NCBI RefSeq assembly: GCF_039909015.1
Contig: NZ_CP150919.1
Coordinates: 6,176,501-6,240,500 of the forward strand
Length of the DNA: 64,000 nucleotides
Direction of reading: 5' to 3'
Source: Pseudomonas grandcourensis
Lineage (GTDB): Bacteria > Pseudomonadota > Gammaproteobacteria > Pseudomonadales > Pseudomonadaceae
Shown: piece after piece, positions 21,184 to 31,401 of the stretch
How positions within the stretch are numbered: the stretch's first letter is position 1
Layout: each line of letters begins with the position of its first letter
Position numbers and translations under genes: made by a program
The notes under the pieces: generated by a model
What the model was told of the DNA's origin: nothing
The model's database searches: none
What the model saw: only the letters and a program-made list of their open reading frames with translations

Positions 21184-23151
21184 ATGGCCGGGCTAATTCC
21201 CCAGAGCTTCATTGACGACCTTCTGAACCGCACCGACATCGTCGATGTGGTCAGCTCGCGCCTGCAATTGAAAAAGGCCGGCAAGAACCACACCGCCTGC
21301 TGCCCTTTCCACAAGGAAAAGACTCCGTCGTTCAGCGTCAGCCCCGACAAGCAGTTCTATTACTGCTTCGGCTGCGGCGCTGGCGGCAACGCCCTTGGCT
21401 TCATCATGGACCACGACAACCTGGATTTCGTCCAGGCGGTCGAAGAACTGGCCAAAGCCGCCGGCATGGAAATCCCCCGGGAAGAAAGCGGCCGCCCGCA
21501 CAAACCGCGACAGCCGACCGATTCGCCGCTGTATCCGCTACTGAGTGCCGCTGCCGACTTTTATCGCCAGGCCCTCAAAAGCCATCCATCGCGCAAGGCC
21601 GCCGTGGAATACCTGAAAGGTCGCGGGCTGACCGGCGAAATCGCCCGGGACTTCGGCCTGGGCTTTGCTCCGCCTGGCTGGGACAACCTGTTCAAGCACT
21701 TGAGCAGCGATACCCTGCAACAAAAAGCCATGATCGATGCCGGCCTGCTGATCGAAAACGCCGAAAGCGGTAAACGCTACGACCGCTTCCGCGACCGCGT
21801 GATGTTTCCGATCCGCGACAGTCGCGGGCGCGTCATCGCCTTCGGCGGCCGGGTATTGGGCGACGACAAGCCAAAGTACCTGAACTCCCCGGAAACCCCG
21901 GTTTTCCATAAGGGCCAGGAACTCTACGGCCTGTACGAAGCGCGCAAGACCAACCGCAACCTCGACGAGATCATCGTCGTCGAGGGTTACATGGACGTCA
22001 TTGCACTGGCCCAGCAAGGCCTGCGCAATGCCGTTGCGACCCTGGGCACCGCCACCAGCGAGGAACACCTCAAGCGGCTGTTTCGCGTCGTGCCCAACGT
22101 GCTGTTCTGCTTCGACGGCGACCAGGCCGGCCGCAATGCGGCATGGCGGGCGCTGGAGGCGACACTTTCGAGCTTGCAGGACGGTCGTCGCGCACGTTTT
22201 CTGTTCCTGCCCGAAGGCGAAGACCCGGACACCCTGGTCCGCTCCGAAGGCACCGACGCCTTCCGCGCACGTATCAATCAGCACGCGCAGCCACTGGCCG
22301 ATTACTTCTTCCAGCAACTGACGGAAGAAGCCGACCCGCGCTCGCTTGAGGGCAAGGCCCACATGGCCACCCTCGCTGCACCGTTGATCGACAAAGTCCC
22401 GGGCGCCAACCTGCGCATATTGATGCGTCAACGCCTGAGCGAAATCACCGGCCTGAGCGGTGAAGCGGTAAGCCAGCTGGCACAAAGCGCCCCGCAAGAA
22501 GCGCCGCCGGCCTACGACCCGGGTATCGATTACGACGCGATGCCCGATTACAGCGACTATCATCAGCCGCAGGCACAGGAAATGTATGCGCCGCAGCAGG
22601 AATGGACGCCGAAGAAACCCGGTGCAGGAGGCAAGAAATGGGACAAGAAACCGTGGGACAAGAATGGCAAACGGGGCGGTGACCGTGATCAACCCCGCGC
22701 GCCACGGGTGCCCGCCGCCGTAGAACCGCCGACCCTCGCCGCCTTGCGCACGTTGCTGCATCACCCGCAACTGGCCGAAAAAGTCGAGGATGCCGGGCAC
22801 TTCGCCGCCGAGGATCACACCAACACGCAATTGCTGGTGGCGCTGCTCGAAGCTGTGCAGAAGAATCCCAAGCTAAACTCAATTCAACTGATTGCGCGTT
22901 GGCACGGCACAGAACAAGGCCGTTTGCTCAAGGCCCTGGCGGAAAAGGAATGGCTGATTGATGGAGATAACCTTGAACAACAGTTTTTCGACACCATTAC
23001 TAGCTTGTCAGCCCGCCAACGCGAGCGAAATCTGGAACAACTTCTGCGAAAAGCGCGTCAAAGCGAATTGACCAGCGAAGAGAAAAATCAACTGCGCGAC
23101 CTATTGAGTCGCAATGTTTCCGCATCAAACCCGACCTCAACTGGCGCGTGA
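21184..23151 (+). CDS. dnaG: DNA primase DnaG
   Basis: This 655-residue primase synthesises RNA primers for replication. The CHC2 zinc site is C40, H43, C61 and C64, followed by the primase catalytic core with TOPRIM signatures (VVEGYMDVIAL and FCFDGDQAG). A charged, Pro/Lys/Gly-rich linker (~450-515) leads to the C-terminal DnaB-binding helical domain. The upstream site GACGAGAA is a modest ribosome site, in keeping with low primase levels. Confidence 0.96.
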   Translation: MAGLIPQSFIDDLLNRTDIVDVVSSRLQLKKAGKNHTACCPFHKEKTPSFSVSPDKQFYYCFGCGAGGNALGFIMDHDNLDFVQAVEELAKAAGMEIPREESGRPHKPRQPTDSPLYPLLSAAADFYRQALKSHPSRKAAVEYLKGRGLTGEIARDFGLGFAPPGWDNLFKHLSSDTLQQKAMIDAGLLIENAESGKRYDRFRDRVMFPIRDSRGRVIAFGGRVLGDDKPKYLNSPETPVFHKGQELYGLYEARKTNRNLDEIIVVEGYMDVIALAQQGLRNAVATLGTATSEEHLKRLFRVVPNVLFCFDGDQAGRNAAWRALEATLSSLQDGRRARFLFLPEGEDPDTLVRSEGTDAFRARINQHAQPLADYFFQQLTEEADPRSLEGKAHMATLAAPLIDKVPGANLRILMRQRLSEITGLSGEAVSQLAQSAPQEAPPAYDPGIDYDAMPDYSDYHQPQAQEMYAPQQEWTPKKPGAGGKKWDKKPWDKNGKRGGDRDQPRAPRVPAAVEPPTLAALRTLLHHPQLAEKVEDAGHFAAEDHTNTQLLVALLEAVQKNPKLNSIQLIARWHGTEQGRLLKALAEKEWLIDGDNLEQQFFDTITSLSARQRERNLEQLLRKARQSELTSEEKNQLRDLLSRNVSASNPTSTGA

Positions 23152-23165
23152 GGTCATAGCTCAGG

Positions 23166-23171
23166 TATAAT
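23166..23171 (+). promoter_or_regulatory. Candidate -10 element upstream of rpoD
   Basis: A consensus TATAAT lies 48 bases before the rpoD ATG, just after the dnaG stop. The -35 region at the right spacing is a poor match. It would give rpoD its own promoter in addition to read-through from rpsU-dnaG. Confidence 0.4.
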
Positions 23172-23218
23172 CCTCGGCTTGTTTTTTGCCCGCCAAGACC
23201 TTCAGTGGATAGGGTGTT

Positions 23219-25066
<1,848 letters not shown>

Positions 25067-25072
25067 TACCAG

Positions 25073-25103
25073 AACCCCCGGCCCAGGCCGGGGGTTTTGT
25101 TTT
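25073..25103 (+). terminator. rpoD rho-independent terminator
   Basis: AACCCCCGGCC and GGCCGGGGGTT-like arms form a GC-rich stem right after the rpoD stop, followed by TTTTGTTTT. Confidence 0.9.
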
Positions 25104-25190
25104 ATGGCAGATTAATATCTCCGCACCTCCCCCTCCGTCCCGTAGCCCGTCTACACTCGAAACAATCCCCAGAGCCATAACGAGACCGTT

Positions 25191-28100
25191 ATGCCCAGAC
25201 TGCCGACCGTGCTTTTTTTGCTGTCGCTGATGACCTGGACCGCAACGGCTGGCGCGCTGACTCTAACCGACGAAGAACGTAGCTGGCTGGCGGCTCACCC
25301 GGAATTGCGCCTGGGTGTCGATGCGTCGTGGCCGCCCTTCGAGTTTCGTGACGATGGGGGCCGCTACCAGGGCCTTGCCGCGGACTACATCGAGGTCATC
25401 CGCAAAAGGCTGGCAACCCGGCTCACGCCCATCGAACCGGTGAGCTGGACCGCCGTCCTGGACCAGGCCAAAAAGGGCAAGCTGGACCTGCTGCCGGGCA
25501 TCATGTCGACCCCGGAACGCCAGAAATACCTGTCGTTCACCCGTCCCTATCTGGACTTTCCGATTGTCATCCTGGCCCATGTCGGGGGTCCACAGCCACA
25601 TAACCTGAAAGACCTGTACGGCCTGAAAATCGCCGTGGTGGAAAACTACGCCCCCCACGAACTGCTGCGCAGCCACCATCCCGACTTGAATCTGGTGGCG
25701 ATGCCCAACGTAAGCTCGGCGCTGCAGGCGCTGGCCATCGACGAAGTGGACGCCGTGGTTGGCGATCTGGCTTCCAGCGTCTGGAGCCTGCGCCAACTCA
25801 AGCTCGATGGGTTGTATGTCAGCGGTGAAACGCCATATCGCTATCAACTGGCCATGGGTGTACCGCGCGACAACAAGATGCTGGTCGGCATTCTAGACAA
25901 AGTCCTGGCGGACATGAGCCCCGCTGAAATCAGCGCCATTCAGGAGCATTGGGTCGGCAATGTCCTTGATCATCGAACGCTCTGGAATGACCTGCTGGTG
26001 TATGGCCTGCCCGGATTGCTGCTGCTGACTGTCGTGCTGGCGGTGGTAATCCGCATCAATCGCCGCTTGAGCTCGGAAATCGCCCGCCGGGTAGACCTTG
26101 AACAGGAACTGCGCAGCAGTGAATACCACTACCGCGGCCTGGTGGAGAGCCTGTCGGCCATCGCCTGGGAAGCAAAAGTCACCGACTTCACCTACAGCTA
26201 TGTGTCGCCCCACGCTGAAGACCTTCTCGGCTATCCCCTGTCCCATTGGCTGATTCCGGGCTTCTGGCGCAACATCATTCACCCCGCCGACCTGACCCGC
26301 GCCCAAACCTTCTGCGACCACGAAGTGCTGGCCGGGCGCGACCACCGCCTCGACTACCGGGTGATCACCGCCGACGGCCGCTGCCTGTGGGTGCGCGATA
26401 TCGTCAGCCTGATCGAACACGGGCATGAACCGGTGATGCGTGGGCTGATGATCGACATCACCGACGCCAAGCGCACCGAAGAAGCACTGCGCCTGTCGGA
26501 ACAGAAATTCGCTTCCGTATTCCAGCAATGCCCGGACATTCTGGTGATCGCGCGCCTGAGCGACGGTTGTCTGCTGGAGGTCAACGAAGCGTTCGAAGAT
26601 CAGATCGGCCTCAAGGCCGAGGACGTCATTGGCCAGACCGCCACCAACCTGAACATCTGGGGGATTCCCGGTGTCGGGCCGGGCCTGCTGCAACGCTTGC
26701 AGGCCGGCAGCATCCGCAACCTGGAAATGCCCTTTCGTCGCAGCAACGGCCAGGTGTTTACCGGCCTGATCTCCGCCGAACCGTTCGACCTCGACATGAC
26801 ACCGGCCCTGGTGGTCGTGGTGCGGGACATCACCCAGCTCAAGGAAACCCAGCAACAGCTGCAAACGTCCGAAGAAAAATTCGCCAAGGCCTTCCACGCC
26901 TCCCCCGACGGCTTGCTGCTGTCGCGGCAAAGCGATGGCTTGCTGCTGGAGGTCAACGACGGTTTCAGCCGCATCACCGGGTTCAACAGCGCCATGTCGG
27001 TGGATCGTTCGGCACTGGACCTGGGGATCTGGGTCAACCTCAATGAACGCAAGCAAATGCTCGACCTGCTGCACCGGGACGGTTTTGTCCGCGACTTCAG
27101 CTGCCATATCCGCCGCAGCGACGGGCAGATCCGCCTCTGCGAAGTGTCCAGCCGTCCGCTGCCGATTGGCGATGAAAACTGCATGCTGACCATCGCCAGG
27201 GACATCACCGAGCGGCACCTGATGCAGGAAAAACTGCAACAGGCTGCCACCGTGTTCGAAAGCACCGCCGAAGGTGTATTGATCACCGACACCCAACAGC
27301 ACATCAGCGCGGTCAACCGTGCGTTCACCGAAATCACCGGTTACAGCGAAAGCGAAGCCTTGGGCCACACGCCGCGCCTGCTCGCCTCGGGCCTGCATGA
27401 CAGCGCGTTCTACGCCGCCATGTGGCATCAATTGACCGCCGAAGGCCACTGGCAAGGCGAGATTTCCAACCGACGCAAGAATGGCGAGCTGTACCCCAGC
27501 TGGCTGACCATCAGTGCCGTGCGCAACCGGGAGAAGTTCATCACCCACTTTGTCGCGGTGTTCGCCGACATTTCCAGCCTCAAGCATGCCCAGGCCAAAC
27601 TCGACTACCAGGCGCACCACGACCCGCTGACCGGCCTGCCGAACCGCACGCTGTTCGAAAGCCGCCTGCTGACGGCGCTCAACAACCAACAGGAAAACGG
27701 CGGCCAGGGCGCCGTGCTGTTCCTCGACCTCGACCGCTTCAAGCACATCAACGACAGCCTCGGCCACCCGGTCGGCGACCTGCTGCTCAAGGGCATTGCC
27801 GTACGTCTCAAGGAGCAGTTGCGTGACATCGACACCGTGGCACGCCTGGGAGGTGACGAGTTCATTATCCTGCTGCCGGGCCTGCAACAATCCAGCGATG
27901 CCGACCACATCGCCACCAAATTGCTCAATTGTTTCGCCGCGCCGTTCCAGGCCGGCGAACACGAGTTTTTCATCAGCGCCAGCATCGGCACCAGCCTCTA
28001 TCCGAAGGATGGCTGCGACGTCGCCACACTGATCAAGAACGCCGACGCCGCGATGTACCGCTCCAAGGCCAAGGGCCGCAACCGTGTCGAAAGCTACACC

Positions 28101-28937
28101 CGCGACCTCACCGCCCAGGCCAGCGAACGCGTGGCGCTGGAACACGAACTGCGCCGCGCCATCGAACGCAACGAGTTGCGCCTGTGCTACCAACCGAAAA
28201 TCAGCCTCGAAGACTACAGCCTGGTCGGCGCCGAAGCCCTGATCCGCTGGCACCACCCGACCTTTGGCGACGTGCCGCGGGAACACTTCATCCCGCTGGC
28301 CGAAGAAAACGGCATGATCCTGCAAATCGGCGACTGGGTCCTGGAAACCGCCTGCCGACAGATGGCCGAATGGCACCGGCTGTACGAAAGTCCCGGCCCG
28401 CTGTCGGTCAACCTGGCCGGCGCCCAACTGCGCCAACCCAATCTGCTGGGCCGCATCGAACAGTTGCTCAAGGACAACGGCCTCAACCCCGGCTTCCTGC
28501 AACTGGAAATCACCGAAAACTTCATCATGAGCCAGGCCGAGGAAGCGCTGGCAGTGCTGCATCAACTCAAACAACTGGGCGTACAACTGGCCATTGACGA
28601 CTTCGGCACCGGCTACTCGTCCTTGAGTTACCTCAAGCGCCTGCCGCTGGACATCCTCAAGATCGACCAGTCCTTCGTCCGCGGCCTGCCGGATGATCCC
28701 CACGACGCAGCGATCGTCCGCGCCATCATCGCCCTCGGACGCAGCATGCAATTCACCGTGATTGCCGAAGGGGTCGAGACCCAGGCGCAACAACAATTCC
28801 TCGCCGCCGAGGGCTGTGAACAAATCCAGGGCTACATCGTCAGCCTGCCTCTGCCCCCCGACGAATTTGCCGCGACGTTTCTTCGTACAGCAGTAAAGGC
28901 TTTTTCGGATAGCACAGTCGCAAAACCGTCGCTATAA
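25191..28937 (+). CDS. Transporter-substrate-binding/PAS/GGDEF/EAL cyclic-di-GMP protein
   Basis: A 1248-residue membrane sensor. A signal peptide is followed by a periplasmic solute-binding (SBP_bac_3) domain (~35-260), one transmembrane helix (~267-290) and about four PAS domains (~305-800). A GGDEF domain (motif at ~886-890) and an EAL domain (motif ~1015) come last. Both catalytic motifs read GGDEF and EALIRW, so both synthesis and hydrolysis of c-di-GMP are possible. An RxxD inhibitory site (RDID) precedes GGDEF. The periplasmic ligand, perhaps an amino acid, is unknown. The stop codon overlaps the promoter of the tRNA gene behind it. Confidence 0.88.
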   Translation: MPRLPTVLFLLSLMTWTATAGALTLTDEERSWLAAHPELRLGVDASWPPFEFRDDGGRYQGLAADYIEVIRKRLATRLTPIEPVSWTAVLDQAKKGKLDLLPGIMSTPERQKYLSFTRPYLDFPIVILAHVGGPQPHNLKDLYGLKIAVVENYAPHELLRSHHPDLNLVAMPNVSSALQALAIDEVDAVVGDLASSVWSLRQLKLDGLYVSGETPYRYQLAMGVPRDNKMLVGILDKVLADMSPAEISAIQEHWVGNVLDHRTLWNDLLVYGLPGLLLLTVVLAVVIRINRRLSSEIARRVDLEQELRSSEYHYRGLVESLSAIAWEAKVTDFTYSYVSPHAEDLLGYPLSHWLIPGFWRNIIHPADLTRAQTFCDHEVLAGRDHRLDYRVITADGRCLWVRDIVSLIEHGHEPVMRGLMIDITDAKRTEEALRLSEQKFASVFQQCPDILVIARLSDGCLLEVNEAFEDQIGLKAEDVIGQTATNLNIWGIPGVGPGLLQRLQAGSIRNLEMPFRRSNGQVFTGLISAEPFDLDMTPALVVVVRDITQLKETQQQLQTSEEKFAKAFHASPDGLLLSRQSDGLLLEVNDGFSRITGFNSAMSVDRSALDLGIWVNLNERKQMLDLLHRDGFVRDFSCHIRRSDGQIRLCEVSSRPLPIGDENCMLTIARDITERHLMQEKLQQAATVFESTAEGVLITDTQQHISAVNRAFTEITGYSESEALGHTPRLLASGLHDSAFYAAMWHQLTAEGHWQGEISNRRKNGELYPSWLTISAVRNREKFITHFVAVFADISSLKHAQAKLDYQAHHDPLTGLPNRTLFESRLLTALNNQQENGGQGAVLFLDLDRFKHINDSLGHPVGDLLLKGIAVRLKEQLRDIDTVARLGGDEFIILLPGLQQSSDADHIATKLLNCFAAPFQAGEHEFFISASIGTSLYPKDGCDVATLIKNADAAMYRSKAKGRNRVESYTRDLTAQASERVALEHELRRAIERNELRLCYQPKISLEDYSLVGAEALIRWHHPTFGDVPREHFIPLAEENGMILQIGDWVLETACRQMAEWHRLYESPGPLSVNLAGAQLRQPNLLGRIEQLLKDNGLNPGFLQLEITENFIMSQAEEALAVLHQLKQLGVQLAIDDFGTGYSSLSYLKRLPLDILKIDQSFVRGLPDDPHDAAIVRAIIALGRSMQFTVIAEGVETQAQQQFLAAEGCEQIQGYIVSLPLPPDEFAATFLRTAVKAFSDSTVAKPSL

Positions 28938-28938
28938 T
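28933..28938 (+). promoter_or_regulatory. -10 element of the tRNA promoter, overlapping the preceding stop codon
   Basis: TATAAT at 28933-28938 lies 14 bases before the mature tRNA. It includes the TAA stop (28935-28937) of the GGDEF/EAL gene. The -35 match is weak. Confidence 0.55.
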
Positions 28939-28952
28939 CCGCGACCTACTGA

Positions 28953-29029
28953 GGGCCTATAGCTCAGTTGGTTAGAGCAGAGGACTCATAATCCTTTGGT
29001 CCACGGTTCAAGTCCGTGTGGGCCCACCA
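28953..29029 (+). tRNA. tRNA with CAU anticodon, most likely tRNA-Ile2 (lysidine-modified)
   Basis: A complete 77-base cloverleaf with encoded CCA. The acceptor stem GGGCCTA pairs with TGGGCCC, the anticodon stem GAGGA/TCCTT frames the loop CTCATAA, and the T loop is GTTCAAG. The anticodon CAT is at 28987-28989. A CAU anticodon can be Met or Ile2. The consecutive C4-G69 and C5-G68 pairs are the known determinants for TilS, which turns C34 into lysidine, and the D and T arms resemble E. coli ileX, so AUA-decoding Ile2 is preferred. Automated tools may label it Met. Confidence 0.88.
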
Positions 29030-29058
29030 AACAAGAAAGCCGCGCAATGCGCGGCTTT
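29027..29058 (+). repeat. Direct repeat, copy 1 (tRNA CCA plus terminator)
   Basis: This 32-base stretch begins at the CCA of the tRNA and runs through the terminator. It recurs at 29935-29966 with one mismatch, enclosing about 0.9 kb with one unknown gene. It could be an att-like duplication or simply two related terminators. Confidence 0.6.
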
Positions 29059-29059
29059 C
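29035..29059 (+). terminator. tRNA terminator hairpin
   Basis: GAAAGCCGCGC and GCGCGGCTTTC form a perfect 11-bp stem with loop AAT, six bases after the tRNA CCA. The same hairpin is repeated at 29943-29966, with a one-base variant at 31402-31427. Confidence 0.8.
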
Positions 29060-29213
29060 GCCAGATCTGATGATTGACGCGGGCAGCAACTTTCTTTAGA
29101 TTTGCCCCATCGAAGCGACTGACCGGATGAGATTGAGCGCTTCCCAGCGGCGAAAGCCGTAACCGCGCAAGGCGGTTCGCAAGTGGTGTCCGGATCTGTT
29201 TTACCGAATCGAA

Positions 29214-29236
29214 GAAGACGCCTATGGCGTCTTTTT
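29214..29236 (+). terminator. Rho-independent terminator
   Basis: AAGACGCC-TAT-GGCGTC followed by TTTTTT. It sits between the tRNA and the 3' end of the minus-strand gene at 29249 and may serve both directions. Confidence 0.75.
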
Positions 29237-29248
29237 TCGTTTCTGCCT

Positions 29249-29782
29249 CTAGCGTTTGGTCGAATTCGGTTGTCGCAAGTAAACCTTGCCGCACAGCAAC
29301 ATAAAGCCGATCTTCCCCAGCAACCTCGGCGGTTGCCTGGTTTGGTGATATGCACTTTCCACCACCAAGTTTAGATCCTGCGGTTTTTCCTCGGCGGCCC
29401 GGCGCAATTCAAAGAACACGTGATAAGGCCCGGCCGGATCCTGAATCGTCATAGAGAAAGCCCAATTGCGCCGCGTCGCAGTCTCACGGACCTTGGACTG
29501 GGGATGGTTTAACTGATGTATCACTGCCGGCAGCGCCAATGACAGTCGATAACGGATTGAACAGAAAGTGCGCGGTCGTCCGGCACTATCAAGAATGATT
29601 GGCTCTGCCAGTGGATGCGTTGCCGCGTCGTAACCCTGGCTGAAACAGTGATTCGAAAAAGTGACATGCACCCGCAAGTCGCGCTTGGCCAACTGACTCG
29701 AAATCATGAAGTTGAATGGTTCAAGGTGAGCAAAATCGTAGGTCTGATCGCCAATGGTCAGTGCTGGAAAATAGGCGGTCAC
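29249..29782 (-). CDS. Conserved hypothetical protein of unknown function
   Basis: A 177-residue protein if read from the GTG at 29782, which has GGAG six bases upstream; a TTG at 29839 would extend it to 196 residues without a ribosome site. The sequence begins TAYFPALTIGDQTYDFAHLEPF and contains an FSNHCFSQGY segment and an RPRTFCSIRYRLSLALP segment. No signal peptide, membrane helix or catalytic motif is evident. It looks like a soluble family protein seen in scattered proteobacteria, but I do not recognise a function. It is alone between two copies of a tRNA-derived repeat. Confidence 0.65.
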   Translation of the reverse strand: MTAYFPALTIGDQTYDFAHLEPFNFMISSQLAKRDLRVHVTFSNHCFSQGYDAATHPLAEPIILDSAGRPRTFCSIRYRLSLALPAVIHQLNHPQSKVRETATRRNWAFSMTIQDPAGPYHVFFELRRAAEEKPQDLNLVVESAYHQTRQPPRLLGKIGFMLLCGKVYLRQPNSTKR

Positions 29783-30210
29783 TTCGGTCTCCACTCCGCT
29801 AACTTCGAACCAAGGTCCGACGTCACGAAAAAGAACCAATGATCGACAAGAGACCGCTGCCGTGTATGTCAGGCGTTTCCGAAAATGATGTTGCTCAATC
29901 GTCCTGAAGTAGATCTGTTATCAGGGAGAGGCAGCCAAACATGAAAGCCGCGCAATGCGCGGCTTTTTCGTGTCTGACGTTTTGTTTTGTTTACTTAAGG
30001 TCTCGCTTTATCGGATGACGCCTGCAGACCTTGTAGGCAAACTCCGAATCTCGCGTTTGGGCACTTTGATGCCTTGTTGCGCTTTTCTCCGACGGGATAG
30101 TCTCCGGACGTCGCTGACCATTCAGCGATCGGGCTTGGAAACCCGTCGAGCGAATCGCAACAACGTGCCCAACATGACCGCAGACGTTTTACGACTGCAA
30201 TCCTGTGTCA
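29783..30210. other. Spacer with terminator repeat, no gene seen
   Basis: Apart from the second repeat/terminator copy at 29935-29966, I see no gene. Frames reading plus from 29955 have no ribosome site and poor codon use. Base composition is lower in GC than the core genes. Confidence 0.5.
29935..29966 (+). repeat. Direct repeat, copy 2 (terminator hairpin)
   Basis: Same 32-base stretch as 29027-29058 apart from one base; it contains the AAAGCCGCGC/GCGCGGCTTT hairpin, followed here by TTTTTCG. Confidence 0.6.
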
Positions 30211-30332
30211 TGGCGGCTGTGCGTGGGACGTCTTCGGACGTGCCGGTTTCCTAGGCTCCCGGTTTTCCAACCTGCGCACAGCTGCCACCCATTCGCTTGG
30301 AAACGAACGTGGCAGCTCCTTAAGCTTAGGAG
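30211..30332 (+). ncRNA. Structured 5' leader RNA with alternative stems and a masked ribosome site
   Basis: A 13-bp closing stem (211-223 with 275-287 of the 30-kb block, one G.T) encloses two hairpins: ACGTC-TTCG-GACGT (30228-30241) and CCGG/CCGG (30243-30262). The 3' strand of the closing stem (GCTGCCAC, 30281-30288) can instead pair perfectly with GTGGCAGC (30309-30316), so the two folds exclude each other. CTCCT (30316-30320) can pair with AGGAG (30328-30332), the ribosome site of the DUF6124 gene. From memory it resembles C4 antisense-type RNAs of phages; that is unverified. Confidence 0.65.
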
Positions 30333-30339
30333 ACTGAAC

Positions 30340-30648
30340 ATGTCCAAAACTAATGCGCCCTCACCCTCAGAACTAAAAACCGTCGGTTTCACCCCTTTCC
30401 TGTATCTCTCTGATCAACCTCTGTTCCACGTCTGCCGCGACGTCCCCATCGCCGATGCCCTGGCTCAAGCCTCCGACCTGCTATTCCTCGCCAAGTCCCT
30501 CACCGTGGACGCCGCCTACGCCCAAGACTCCGACCGCCACGCTTGGGCCGCACACTACCTGACGACGATGAGCAAAGCGGTGATTGATGATGTGGTGAAG
30601 GTGCTGACGCGAAGGCCCGTTCAGGCGGCGACGAACGCCAAAGACTAG
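30340..30648 (+). CDS. DUF6124 (DUF3077-like) family small protein
   Basis: A 102-residue cytoplasmic protein of a family common in Pseudomonas, often in several copies per genome. The start is the ATG at 30340, preceded by TTAGGAGACTGAAC. The typical pattern is visible: a proline-rich head, LFHVCRDVPIADALAQASDLLFLAKSL, then an acidic/helical AAHYLTTMSKAVIDDV segment. Function is unknown. Translation may be controlled by the leader at 30211-30332, whose helix can cover the ribosome site. Confidence 0.8.
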   Translation: MSKTNAPSPSELKTVGFTPFLYLSDQPLFHVCRDVPIADALAQASDLLFLAKSLTVDAAYAQDSDRHAWAAHYLTTMSKAVIDDVVKVLTRRPVQAATNAKD

Positions 30649-30655
30649 AGGCGGC

Positions 30656-31333
30656 TCAAGTCTCGAAAACATGCCTCGATTTTTCGGGGCTTCCAATGTT
30701 TATAGACGCAATAGCCTGCACCGCCCGCAACCGTTCCAGCATCGGCCCGGCGAACACCACCTCATACGTATCCGCCGCCCGCCCCCATTGCTCCACAAGA
30801 GCCATGCCGTCCACCAGCGCCAAAGCCAATTTGGCAATCGTCCCGGCTTGATCTTCGATTATTTCTTGAGTCCGAATCCAAACCCGATCAGTCATCGATT
30901 TAAGCTCCGCCGCTATCCGCTCACCCGACGCTGGATCGGTATCGGGATAGGCAATATTGCGCAGCAGATGCTGAAGCTCCCTGATTTTTGCGTAATCCTG
31001 TTCCGCGCCCTGCTCGCCTTTGAGGATGGCGGTGGCCTTGGGCTTATCGACGCGTTTGGCGGCTGAAGGTTTTGAAGGCAGTGTCTGCGCCATTGCGCCA
31101 GCCAGGAGCACCATCATCCGGGCTTCCAGATGCTCCTTCATGGCTTCCATCGACGAAATTGGGCGCACCAAGGTAATGGAGGCGCCTCCTTGGTGCCGCA
31201 GATCCTTGGTCACTGTCAGGGTCACGCCGCCCGTTTCAAATCCCAGGGCGCGGGCCACCACGTAGTGCCCCATTTCATGATGGGCGATCTGCAAGGCACG
31301 GTCCCGTACAGCAGCAGGTAGCTTCGTTGTCAT
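30656..31333 (-). CDS. Small soluble M41-like (FtsH protease-type) zinc metallopeptidase homologue
   Basis: This 225-residue protein carries HEMGH at 19-23 in the helix ALQIAHHEMGHYVVARALGF, the pattern of the M41 zinc site. A later GAEQDYAKIREL (about 109-120) resembles the SGAxxD segment of FtsH that supplies the third ligand, here Asp113. No AAA ATPase module or membrane segment is present, so it is the peptidase part alone. Substrates are unknown. It converges with the DUF6124 gene only 7 bases away. The metal-site reading is direct; activity is inference. Confidence 0.68.
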   Translation of the reverse strand: MTTKLPAAVRDRALQIAHHEMGHYVVARALGFETGGVTLTVTKDLRHQGGASITLVRPISSMEAMKEHLEARMMVLLAGAMAQTLPSKPSAAKRVDKPKATAILKGEQGAEQDYAKIRELQHLLRNIAYPDTDPASGERIAAELKSMTDRVWIRTQEIIEDQAGTIAKLALALVDGMALVEQWGRAADTYEVVFAGPMLERLRAVQAIASINIGSPEKSRHVFET

Positions 31334-31401
31334 GTCCTTCGCCTCGCACCCTCGACTGTCTCAATCCTAGCCGATTTCCACTCCCACTCTTTCACCCAAC
31401 A

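Noticed and set aside
20774..21196. 140-codon plus-strand frame between rpsU and dnaG
   Set aside because: No ribosome site, overlaps the dnaG start, no recognised family, atypical composition; treated as non-coding spacer.
28953..29029. Elongator tRNA-Met
   Set aside because: The anticodon CAU allows it, but C4-G69 and C5-G68 pairs and the ileX-like arms favour tRNA-Ile2.
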